A DNA stretch of 64,000 nucleotides from Paulinella micropora (taxonomy: Eukaryota; Cercozoa; Imbricatea; Euglyphida; Paulinellidae). The notes beneath the pieces were generated by a model that was not told the origin of the DNA, did no database searches, and saw only the letters and a program-made list of their open reading frames with translations. Made by a program: the position numbers and the translations under genes. Below are positions 56,184 through 64,000 of this stretch, piece after piece (the first letter of the stretch is position 1; each line of letters starts with the position of its first letter). The stretch spans positions 186,001 to 250,000 of the forward strand of contig WBZZ01002847.1 in assembly GCA_019918135.1 (NCBI GenBank). Direction: 5' to 3'.

Positions 56184-58748
56184 ATGCAAAACCCTCCAAC
56201 GGTTACAAAAGAAACCTCCGTCATCAAGACTAGCTATCCCTGTAAGCTCACAACACATCCTTGCTCTTGCTGCGATCTTATTTATGACTTGACTTGCATG
56301 TTTTGCTAGTGAAGAGGCTGGTCATTGGCGCGTTGGATCTTAACGCCAACCAACTCTTGGAGGTACAATCATATTTTGCGAAGCATATGCTAAGCTAGCA
56401 CAGCCAAGTACGTTTTTTTTTTTATTGCAGAACTTTTTTTTCTTTGCTTAGGCCTTCCAGACTGCAGAAGCAAAAGCCCTCATATTAGAGGCGAATACGT
56501 TGCAGCGAATTCTCAGGCACTGCCTAGGCGTTGCAATTTTAAGGGAGTGTCATTTCGCAAAGGAGTCTGCACATGGGGTCGCCCCGGAAAAGCTTTTTTC
56601 AAAAGGTAACGTCGGGTCGAGCCCGCGTCACACTTGAACAATCTGTACCCCGATTTTTGTACGACTGTATTTTGCGGTGGATTTCCTTGCCAAATAACAT
56701 TGTCCTTTTTTAATCGAGAGGAAGTTGTGCTCGAGCAAAGCCCTTGAAGTACTTGTTTTTTGGTCTGTGCGTTTTAATTTTGTATCTAGATTTCGTCTTG
56801 TGTTGTCATTTTTTTTTGGGGTCTCAGACTTCCTGTGTTGATTCCTGTCCTGGCTTCTTGTTTTGATTTCGTATATTGATTTCGTGTGTTTCGTTCTGTG
56901 CACAGATTTCTCGTGTCGTTGCTTTGTTGTGATTTCATGTTTCGATTTCGTGTTTTCGTTTTGTGCGCAGATTTTTCGTGTCGTGGCTTGGTTGTGATTT
57001 TTTGTTTTGATTTCGTGTTTTGGCTCTGTGCGCAGATTTTTCGTGTCGTGGCTTGGTTGTGATTTCGTGTTTCGATTTCGTGTTTTCGTTTTGTGCACAG
57101 ATTTCTCGTGTCGTGGCTTGGTTGTGATTTCGTGTTTTCGTTCTGTGCACAGATTTCTCGTTTCCTTGCTTGGTTGTGTTTTCGTTTTGTGCGCAGATTT
57201 CTCGTTTCGTTGTTTGGTCGTGATTTCATGTTTCGATTTCGTGTTTGCGTTCTGTGTGCAGATTTCTCATTTCGTTGCTTCGTCGCGATTTCGTGTTTCG
57301 ATTTCGTAGTTTCGTTCTGTGCACAGATTTCTCGTTTCGTTGCTCGGTCGTGATGTCACGTTTCGATTTCGTGTTTTTGTTCTGTGCACAGACTTCTCGT
57401 TTCGTGGCTTGGTCTTGATTTCGTGTTTCGATTTCGTGTTTTCGCTCTGTGCACAAATTCCTCGTGTCGTGGCTTGGTCTTGATTTCGTGTTTCGATTTC
57501 GTGTTTTCGCTCTGTGCACAGATTCCTCGTGTCGTGGCTTGGTCGTGATTTCGTGTTTCGATTTCGTGTTTTCGTTCTGTGCACAGATTCCTCGTGTCGT
57601 GGCTTTGTCTTGATTTCGTGTTTCGATTTCGTGTTTTCATTCTGTGCACAGATTTCTCATGTCGTGGCTTGGTCTTGATTTCGTGTTTCGATTTCGTGTT
57701 TTGGCTCTGTGCGCAGATTTTTCGTTTCGTTGCTTGGTCGTGATTTATTTTCGTGTTTCGATTTCGTGTTTTCGTTCTGTATGCAGATTTCTCGTTTCGT
57801 TACTTGGTTTGCGATTTTCGTGTTTTGATTTCGTGTTTTGGCTCTGCACAGATTGCTCGTTTCGTTGTTTCGTGATTCCGTGTTTCAATCTCGTGTTTTC
57901 GTTATCTTGCAGTAAACGCATTGTGTTCGGTGGTGGAAGAGTCGGCTAGCAAAAGACAGTGCAGGGAATTTCAGAACCGCTGCATGCTCCTGCTTTGGTT
58001 CTGGGACAAGCAAAACGTTCAAGATCGTATATTGTGCAATCTGGGGACGGCCCGCCAACGCTCAATGCTCTCGCTGGCTACGTCGTCGCTCAGCAAAGGT
58101 CTACAAGATGAGAAAAATAGAAAAAGTGCAAATGTAGGGGAGGAGGGAAGGGGGTACACTGGTGTTCATGTCATGTCTAGACCCAGTTCTTTTGACTCAG
58201 CTTCTTGCCGGAAGTGGCGAACGCTTGGCTGACGAGCTCGAGCGCCTGAGTCAAATGTGCTGGACACGAGACGTATACCTGTGCGACGTGGAGCAAGCCC
58301 TGAAAAGCTCGCTAGAGCCAGCCCACACGAAGAGAGCTCGACCCCCCCGAGTCGTGTCCAGCTCGGAGCTCGTCGTTGCGGTCGATTTGACGCGAGAGCC
58401 CGCAGGACTGGGGCTGCGCACTGACTGCTTGGAGCTCTGGCCAGGTGACGTAATTCCCTTTGCGGGTGCTATGAGGTCCTGTCTCACACTTTCTTCGCCC
58501 TTGTGCACGCATGTGCCTTTGTCTGCTCTAGCAATCGCGCGCTGGTCCAAGAACGATGGCTTGCTCGCACCACAGCTTCTACACAAGATCTCATGGAAGG
58601 TCTACGCATAGGGGGCTGGCTAGCGGCAGACGCCAGTCCGCCGCGAGAACCTAACGCCAAGCGCACGGTCGGCGACATCAACGGAGAGACCATCTTGGTT
58701 CTTTGCATAACTACCCGGATTTCCGTCGGTGGTTTTATCTACGTGTAA
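56184..58748 (+). CDS. Multi-exon gene of unknown function with short GT-AG introns
   Basis: ATG 56184 opens exon 1 (56184-56241). Intron 1 is 56242-56309 (GTAAGC to TTTTGCTAG), exon 2 is 56310-56362, intron 2 is 56363-56451 (GTACAA, TGCTAAGC branch-like, CTTTGCTTAG), exon 3 is 56452-56605 and intron 3 is 56606-57912 (GTAACG to TTATCTTGCAG). Exon 4 starts at 57913. Phases match at all three joins and each exon is open. A fourth intron lies between about 58,087 and 58,205 with uncertain edges, and a fifth probably from 58445 (CAG-GTGACG) to 58575, which makes the last exon end at 58748, just before a TTTTAATTAAA signal. The product is about 290 residues, helical, with Cys and Glu; no family is recognised. 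Exons 4-6 are less certain than 1-3. Confidence 0.65.
56606..57912 (+). other. Intron 3, filled by a minisatellite
   Basis: The intron is about 1.3 kb, while the other introns of the gene are near 65-130 bases. Its length comes from the 65-nt tandem repeat. The donor is GTAACG and the acceptor TTCGTTATCTTGCAG. About 240 bases of unique sequence precede the repeat. Confidence 0.65.
56850..57905 (+). repeat. 65-nt minisatellite in the intron
   Basis: About sixteen copies of a unit with the order TGTTTCGATTTCGTG, TTTTCGTTCTGTGCACAG, ATTTCTCGTGTCGTGGC and TTGGTCGTGATTTCG run head to tail; spacing between GTGCACAG sites at 57,451, 57,516 and 57,581 is 65. The T-rich strand is the sense strand of the host gene. 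Long frames on the minus strand (Lys/Thr/Asn/Arg repeats) are by-products of a stop-free unit. Confidence 0.85.
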
Positions 58749-58788
58749 ATTAAATTACAAATTCTGTCAAGCTTTTAATTAAACCCGG

Positions 58789-59078
58789 CTTGTTTTCGTG
58801 ATTGGAAGCCCTCCTACGTGCTAGTGTATCCATATGATCAAGACCAAGCGGATGTTTGTTTGTTTGACGCGCTCATGTACCTCAACTGCGATGCTACAAA
58901 AACCAATCTAGAAACAATCCGGGGATCACTGCAGAATACAACAGTCATCAGCACTGCATTGTATATTGCAGTGATGGCCAACGGGCCATCTTGTGCGACA
59001 ACATTACGTGCATGTTGGCACGACTCGGCGCTAGGAATTTCCCCATGTAAACACGGTTACGCTAAAACCCGCGGTTGA
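58789..59078 (+). pseudogene. Gene fragment directly after a gene-end signal
   Basis: From just after CTTTTAATTAAACCCGG an open frame runs to the TGA at 59,076-59,078. It encodes about 90 residues of normal composition (Asp, Leu, Thr, Cys) without an ATG at its start. It looks like a 3' or internal piece of a gene whose full copy is not in the window. Its placement matches the BRO-N-like fragment at 50.75 kb. Confidence 0.35.
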
Positions 59079-59346
59079 ATTTGCCTTACTGTACTTGCAA
59101 ATGACAAAGCTGGGGCGCGAAAAGCTATGCCAAGTATACAAAAAAAATTGTCAGTCACAGTTGTGTAGCTGTACAAAGTAGATAACCCGCCAGACTCCCG
59201 CCGAGGGTGTGCGCACAAAGGGAGGGGGGCACCCCCCCCCCCTTCATCGAGAAAGAGAGGAGGGGGGGGGGCAGCACCCCCCCCATTGTGCACAGACCCA
59301 AGGAGCTTGTGTGACGAGCAAAAGCCATTTTTGGTGTTTCTCAGCA
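59079..59346. other. Intergenic region with G and C runs
   Basis: The sequence before the LRR gene contains three G/C homopolymer pairs between 59,222 and 59,285 and a mixed A/T-rich part. No gene is seen. Confidence 0.4.
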
Positions 59347-60612
59347 ATGCCTAAACGAAAAGGAGCTGCTGCTACTATGCGCCAAGAAGCTCCGGCGTTG
59401 TCCTCGCCGTCGTCGCCGTTGCCCCCAAGCAATCCTCCAACGCCGCCTTCGTCGCCACCAAGCCCTCCGTTCAAGAAGGTTTGCAAGACTGCTATCGCAG
59501 GGAGCAATGCGCCGCGCCCCTTTTCCGTGAGCAGCCTCTTTGCTGGCACAACGTCCATGGACGATTTCTTGGAATATCGAAGCAAGAAACACGACCTATC
59601 CGAGCTGGACCTGAGCAAGCCAGTAGATGTACACTTGCTGCTGCAGTATGGCTGCGCTTGGGCACGCGCGGGCGCGCCGGTTCGTAAAGTAGTGGTACGC
59701 AATAACACGCTCCCTGACCCGCCGGCTCTGGCAATGCTTCGCAGCCTCCGCGTTCAAGGACTAGATCTGTCGGGCTGCTCACAGCTAGCGGACGACGCGC
59801 TGGCGCAGTTTGTAACAAACTTCAGCGGGGCTCGGCGGCTAGTTCTCGGGGGGCTTTCGAAGCTTACGGACAAAGGTCTTCAGCAAGTCATTAGCTTGCT
59901 GCCGCATCTCCAAGAGCTAGATCTGGAATCTTGTGCAGCCATCACGTACAAGGCACTGCGCCACCTGCCTCCCCAGCTGAAACGACTACGCCTCTCTCGC
60001 TGCTTTGGGCTTACGACCGAGGGTCAGACTCTGACTCACTTTGCGCAACAGGGCTGTCCGCAGCTCCAGGAGCTAGATCTCTCTTATTGCCCCTGGACCA
60101 CGGACCAAGTCTTGCTGCACTTGTCCAAAAAGAATTTTCCTGCACTACAGGTCCTCAGTCTGCAATATTGTGCCAAGATCACGGACGCAGGGGTGGCGCA
60201 CTTGTCGGGAAATCTTCCTCTGCTGCGGCGGCTAAGCTTGTCGACCTGCTTCAAGTTAACGGATGCGATCTGGGCGTACTTGTCGGCGGCCAACTTCCCC
60301 GCGCTAGAAGAATTAGATATTTCAGATTGTTCTCTACTGACGGGCGAAGAATCCTCGCGTAGGCCAAGGGGCAAGAAACCGCTCAAGGCGCGAGCGTCCA
60401 GCTTGCGCAAGCTTAATCTGTCTCGGTGCTACGAGCTAAAGGACGCGGGGTTGCGCGACTTGGTGGCGCGTTTCCCGGCGCTGCAGGATTTGAACCTGTC
60501 GGAGTGCAAGAAGCTAACAAAAGACGGGCTACCCTTTTTGTCACAGCTAACAGACTTCCAACGCTTAGATCTTACGGATTGCAAGGGTCTCCTGGACACG
60601 AAAAATCAATGA
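59347..60612 (+). CDS. Cysteine-containing leucine-rich-repeat protein (AMN1/F-box-LRR type), 421 aa
   Basis: ATG 59347 is the first ATG; the frame upstream is repeat-like. After a Ser/Pro-rich basic N-terminus (about 1-60), residues 110-415 form about eleven repeats of the LRR-CC type (LxxLDLSxCxxLTDxGL), as found in FBXL and AMN1 proteins. Such repeats fold as a curved substrate-binding surface in SCF ubiquitin ligases and in mitotic-exit control. I see no clear F-box in front of the repeats, unlike the next plus-strand gene, so it may act with another adaptor. A short Arg/Lys-rich insert interrupts the repeats near residue 340. Confidence 0.85.
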   Translation: MPKRKGAAATMRQEAPALSSPSSPLPPSNPPTPPSSPPSPPFKKVCKTAIAGSNAPRPFSVSSLFAGTTSMDDFLEYRSKKHDLSELDLSKPVDVHLLLQYGCAWARAGAPVRKVVVRNNTLPDPPALAMLRSLRVQGLDLSGCSQLADDALAQFVTNFSGARRLVLGGLSKLTDKGLQQVISLLPHLQELDLESCAAITYKALRHLPPQLKRLRLSRCFGLTTEGQTLTHFAQQGCPQLQELDLSYCPWTTDQVLLHLSKKNFPALQVLSLQYCAKITDAGVAHLSGNLPLLRRLSLSTCFKLTDAIWAYLSAANFPALEELDISDCSLLTGEESSRRPRGKKPLKARASSLRKLNLSRCYELKDAGLRDLVARFPALQDLNLSECKKLTKDGLPFLSQLTDFQRLDLTDCKGLLDTKNQ

Positions 60613-60825
60613 GCACGCTAGATTCGGCTGCGTGGGGTCGAAGATGGTCCGACCGCGCTAGTGTTTTGTCATGTTTTTATTAAAAATTCTTGATTTGTGC
60701 GCTTTCTCCGATTGGCAGTTTACCCCTCCCCTCCCCCCTTAACTCTCAGAGGCCTGCAGCCCAAGGCAAAGAAGTGTCTGCGACGCGAGAAAATGAATGT
60801 TTATTTTTATACTTGATTGGTTGCG

Positions 60826-61269
60826 ATGGAGAAACTTAGGAGCATTGAAAGATGTGCTCACAAGATCGAGTTGTGCCTCCTTGCCCATCAACCACTGGTT
60901 GCAGTTAACATCTTTAACGAGGAGTTCAAGAACTTCGAAGGAAAGTTCCTTGAAGATATGCTAAAAGCCGTCGACAGACTTTCGATTTGCTACGATTATC
61001 CCGAATCAAAAGTCTTTGTCAAAGCTTACATTAAACTGCAGGAATGCTTCTTTAAGTACGTTGTTGATTGGAGGAAACTAAACGCAGTCTTTCAATTCGA
61101 AGGAAAGCGACAATGCCCCGAAATCGAACGCAATAAGATTTGCCGCGTTATTTGGCGAGAATGTGGGGCGATATACCTGGAAAAAATGTGTACAATGTTC
61201 GGCGAGAATGGGTGGCAGACGAAGCCCAACGTAACCAGCCGCGTGCATTGCGGACACGATACGTTCTAG
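60826..61269 (+). CDS. Small helical protein, 147 aa
   Basis: ATG 60826 follows an A/T-rich TATA-like leader (about 60,800-60,815). The product is helical and charged with Leu, Phe, Tyr and five or more Cys, and looks natural to about residue 135. The last residues overlap the minus-strand frame 61078-61659. AATAAA follows at about 61,455. The family is unknown. Confidence 0.5.
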   Translation: MEKLRSIERCAHKIELCLLAHQPLVAVNIFNEEFKNFEGKFLEDMLKAVDRLSICYDYPESKVFVKAYIKLQECFFKYVVDWRKLNAVFQFEGKRQCPEIERNKICRVIWRECGAIYLEKMCTMFGENGWQTKPNVTSRVHCGHDTF

Positions 61270-61440
61270 TAGCACGAGAGTCCGTGGCAGGCGCGCCACG
61301 GCGGGGTTCTGGAGGAGCTTGTACAGTGTGTCGCCATGCGCCTTAGGCCACAGGGTTTGTAGAATAAGCAGCGAATCTGCGCGTTTTTGCCAGTGTTCCT
61401 TATACTTCTTGTCAACCGGCTCAGGGCCTTGCAATATGAA
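61078..61440 (-). CDS. Competing antisense frame, uncertain
   Basis: The minus-strand frame (open 61659-61078) has a natural helical composition from about 61,440 downward (Leu/Arg/Lys/His with Trp), but no ATG at the start of that part; the part upstream is low-complexity and overlaps the start of the F-box gene. It could be a real gene with an upstream exon, overlapping the plus-strand gene tail to tail, or a shadow. I keep it with low confidence. Confidence 0.25.
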   Translation of the reverse strand, partial: FILQGPEPVDKKYKEHWQKRADSLLILQTLWPKAHGDTLYKLLQNPAVARLPRTLVLLERIVSAMHAAGYVGLRLPPILAEHCTHFFQVYRPTFSPNNAANLIAFDFGALSLSFELKDCV

Positions 61441-61636
61441 TTTATTATGAAACAATAAAAAAGAAAAGGACTCTATCTTAAATCCCGTCCGAGAACTACT
61501 AGGAGCGAGAGCGGCGGGGAAGGTTCGGGTGCCCCCCCCCCCCCCCCCCACCGATGCACCTGTTTGAGAACGAGCACTACACCCCCTTCCCCTATGTGTG
61601 CGCCTAGACGATAAAGGCAGAGAAGTGCTAACACAC

Positions 61637-62911
61637 ATGAGCGAAGAAGTGCCACGCAAACGTGCGCGCCTGGGAATATACGTCCAACCGGAGTGTCACG
61701 ACGGGCTTAGACGATTGCCTAGAGACGTTTGGCTGATCCTGAGGGATTTGGTGCCTAGTAGTATAGTAAGTTTGGCGTGTTCTTGCAAGTGGCTTTTGGC
61801 GTTAGCCAAGAGCCCGTCGTTCTGGCACGGCTATGCACCGCCCGAGCTTGATCTGTCTAATCCAGACCATATAAACCTTATCGAGGGACTTCGGATAGGT
61901 CGGTACAAGACTCTTGCTGGCGTCCGTGTAGCCCAAGATCGTTTGGGTGAGGGAGCGATGGGAACTGCGCTAAACCTGCTCGGAGGGCTACACGTACACA
62001 ATTTGTTTGTGTACAGCCAGCACGCACCTGATTGGCGCATGCAAGAGCTACTATCAAAGCCCGCATCTATCCGCGAGCTGAGTTTCAAAATTTGTCAAGG
62101 TTTCACCGGGTCGGCGCTGTCAGCACTACTGTCGCCGACCTCGCTGACCTTTTTGAGGTTTGATACTTGTTTGGATCTAACAGATAGCAAGCTGAGCGTT
62201 CTCAGGGCTTTGGAGCGGCTAGAAGTCCTAATTGTAAAACGTTGTTTTCAGCTGGCGTGCACGGGGCTGCAGCACTTGAGGGGTATCGAAACTCTCAGGC
62301 GGCTAGAGCTAGTCCACTGTCGCAGAATCGACAACGAGACAACAGGGTACCTGCGGATGCTTTGTCAATTGGAAGAGCTTAGGCTGGAGGCAACGCCCGC
62401 CAGCATCAGATTGGATTGGCTTTCAGAGCTAACCCGACTCAAGCGTCTGAACCTCACGGGCTGCCTCGGCTTCACAGACGCCGACATATCTCAATTGTCA
62501 AATCTTTCTTTCCTACGCGAACTAGATTTGACCTATTGTATGAACATTCAGAGCGTCGGCTTTCTGGGCTTGTTCAACTTGAAACTAGAAAGTCTTAAAA
62601 TCACGATCTCGAGCTCGCATTTGAGCGGCGGCCTAACTCTGAGAGACCTGGCGCGGCTTCCCGCACTAGTAGAACTAGGTTTTTGGGAATGCCCGCAGCT
62701 CACCTGCGCGGATCTGTGCTCAGCGCTTAGTGGAAACCCGTCACTGCGACGGCTGACTTTCTGTGATTGCAACGGCTTGCGTGGCTTAGCAACGCTGGGG
62801 GGGCTTCGGGCCCTGCGGGAACTGGCGCTTTTTCGTTGTCAGGACATCCCCGCCGAGGCGGTTCTGAGCCTCCGGCAAGCTAGAAACGACTTGCAGGTTC
62901 ACATCAGATAG
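61637..62911 (+). CDS. F-box/leucine-rich-repeat protein, 424 aa
   Basis: ATG 61637 is chosen because the F-box begins soon after it. Residues of about 25-62 (LRRLPRDVWLILRDLVPSSI, then SLACSCKWLLALAKSPSFW) fit the F-box pattern, which binds Skp1 and links a substrate to a cullin ubiquitin ligase. About ten LRRs of the LRR-CC type follow to the C-terminus (LTGCLGFTDADI, LDLTYCMNI and similar). It lies beside the LRR gene at 59.3 kb and the cyclin locus, which suggests a cell-cycle or protein-turnover role. The stop is followed by an A/T-rich end signal. Confidence 0.9.
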   Translation: MSEEVPRKRARLGIYVQPECHDGLRRLPRDVWLILRDLVPSSIVSLACSCKWLLALAKSPSFWHGYAPPELDLSNPDHINLIEGLRIGRYKTLAGVRVAQDRLGEGAMGTALNLLGGLHVHNLFVYSQHAPDWRMQELLSKPASIRELSFKICQGFTGSALSALLSPTSLTFLRFDTCLDLTDSKLSVLRALERLEVLIVKRCFQLACTGLQHLRGIETLRRLELVHCRRIDNETTGYLRMLCQLEELRLEATPASIRLDWLSELTRLKRLNLTGCLGFTDADISQLSNLSFLRELDLTYCMNIQSVGFLGLFNLKLESLKITISSSHLSGGLTLRDLARLPALVELGFWECPQLTCADLCSALSGNPSLRRLTFCDCNGLRGLATLGGLRALRELALFRCQDIPAEAVLSLRQARNDLQVHIR

Positions 62912-63018
62912 ACTTTCCTCTCCAATATATTTTTGAAAAAAGGCCCGACCCTTGATTATTTTATTAAAGTGTCTGCCCCAACTTCCCCTGCCACTGCCTG
63001 AAATTACACACCGGGTGG
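62912..63018. other. Convergent gene ends
   Basis: The gap between the F-box gene and the cyclin locus holds TTTTATTAAAG (about 62,960), usable as a polyadenylation signal for the plus-strand gene. Nothing else is seen. Confidence 0.35.
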
Positions 63019-63980
63019 TCATCTTTTTCTCTTATTTCTCGTCTTGTCATACGTTTTGGCGGAGGCTGGCGTGTGGCTGTAGCGCCCGCCGGCCGCACGA
63101 CAATAGGGCGAATCGTGGTAACGTACGTGATCAACATCAACATCTTCTTCTGGTAACCACTCCTCGGGGCTGGAGGCGTTCGCAAACTGTGCCCAACTTT
63201 CTGGATAGTTTTTCAGAAATGCAACCGCTTCTGCCCGGAGGGGCCCGTTCAGTTCTTGTGCGGAATGCAGCTGAGCCGCGATTGCTTCTGCCTCCGAAAT
63301 CAGCGTGGTCTCGCTGTCGTAGAGACGCCCGGCGCTGATGCGCGAGTCGACGGCGCGGGCCGCGGCGAGCAGCGAGGCCAACACGAGGCGAGAGGCCCGG
63401 TGCTGCCAAAACTGGGGCGTAAGTACCAGACCCAGCAACACGCGCTGAGCTAAGAGCTTGCCGCTTCGGTGAGCTCTTTGCACTCGGGCGATGAGGCCCT
63501 ATCAATCAGCATAGTCGCGGCGTTGGGCGTGGCCAGCATGCCGTAGCACGCAGTAATCAGTGCTCCTTCCATTTTCTTGAGTGCTTGCACATTGCACAAA
63601 TCGTCCGGAAGATGAAGCATTATACGGTCTGTGTAGTCCCATTTACTCCCCTCCTCGTTTTTCAGAGCTATCCAATAACAAGCTATGGCTAGGAGCTGGA
63701 ACTCTTCTTTTTTGAATTTAAACTCTGGTCTCTGGGTGAAGTAGCAGAGAATCTCTGCGGCCAGGACCAAACACTCTGGCCGTATGCAAGGCTCGACAGT
63801 AGAAGTGGATTCCCGTAACCACTTAGTGGCAGTACAAGTGATTTCCAGCAACCACTCTGTGGCAATTGCATAGCAATAAAATTTGTAGGGCACGCATGTC
63901 GACTGGAAACTCTCCTTCCAGTCCTGCATCGATTGTTCGCGTTGCAGGCCAAGCGTCCACTCTGTTTTGATCTCGTACAA
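63019..63980 (-). CDS. Cyclin-like protein
   Basis: Frame 63450-63980 (first ATG 63929; also open to the window edge, so the start may lie outside) carries a cyclin box: LVLAAEILCYFT, FQLLAIACYWIALKNEEG with the conserved Lys and Glu that contact the kinase, then ALKKMEGALI and ATPNAATML. Frame 63019-63483, with no ATG, follows with RVLLGLVL and ASRLVLASLLAAARA, which fits the second cyclin fold. The locus thus looks like one cyclin of about 300 residues covered by two overlapping frames, interrupted or spliced about once. The tail is basic. A kinase partner cannot be told; the divergent kinase at 48.6 kb is not CDK-like. Confidence 0.7.
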
Positions 63981-64000
63981 GACCGATGATGATGATGTTG

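Noticed and set aside
56628-57949. Minus-strand Lys/Thr/Asn/Arg-repeat frames and plus-strand Phe-rich frames
   Set aside because: They are translations of the 65-nt intron minisatellite.
1-64000. tRNA or rRNA genes
   Set aside because: No T-arm GGTTCGA-type box with a matching acceptor stem, and no conserved rRNA stretch, was seen by eye.

Overview
The window is a gene-dense flank, a roughly 25-kb repeat array, and a second gene-dense flank. Genes lie on both strands, usually less than 300 bases apart. Recognisable products look eukaryotic: C2H2 and MYND zinc fingers, an F-box/LRR protein, a leucine-rich-repeat protein, a cyclin, a divergent protein kinase, a BRO-N-like DNA-binding protein and a GT32-type glycosyltransferase. 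At least one gene (56.2-58.7 kb) has short GT-AG introns with matching phases. Most other proteins resemble nothing I can name. This fits a large intron-bearing DNA virus of a eukaryote (giant-virus type) or a compact protist genome. I saw no capsid, polymerase or other hallmark gene, so the choice stays open; BRO-N and the ORFan content lean to the first.

Left flank (1-23.1 kb): the tail of an upstream gene; large uncharacterised minus-strand proteins (0.2-3.0 and 7.3-9.5 kb); an ectodomain-type membrane-protein locus (3.25-6.1 kb); a multi-pass membrane protein; a two-TM protein; a seven-finger C2H2 protein; a protein with a Cys-pair N-terminus; a T-rich 13-nt minisatellite; a divergent pair made of an anchored GT32-like enzyme and a large lyase-like toroid protein; and a double-MYND protein.

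Centre (23.2-48.25 kb): about forty degenerate copies, by eye and in both orientations, of mosaic units built from a few fixed modules: a GC-rich hairpin block, a G-run/purine tract, a C-run/pyrimidine tract, a short palindrome and a gene-end-like module. It contains kilobase-scale duplications, one small gene with decayed copies, and three modules carrying palindromic TTTGGCGCCAAA sites. The gene-end-like module also sits at the 3' ends of ordinary genes in both flanks.

Right flank (48.3-64 kb): a divergent kinase, a small basic protein, a BRO-N-like protein preceded by a truncated copy of its own 3' end, a Cys-rich acidic-tailed regulator-like protein, the spliced gene whose third intron is filled by a 65-nt minisatellite, an LRR protein, an F-box/LRR protein and a cyclin cut near the window edge.

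Several loci are covered by overlapping same-strand frames that look like parts of one gene. Short introns or base errors in homopolymers could both explain this; I report the frames separately or as a locus and do not resolve them. Read together, the recognisable genes suggest control of cell cycle and protein turnover (cyclin, F-box, LRR, kinase, E2F-type sites), gene regulation (zinc fingers, BRO-N) and surface glycans or membranes. That is inference from domain content only.
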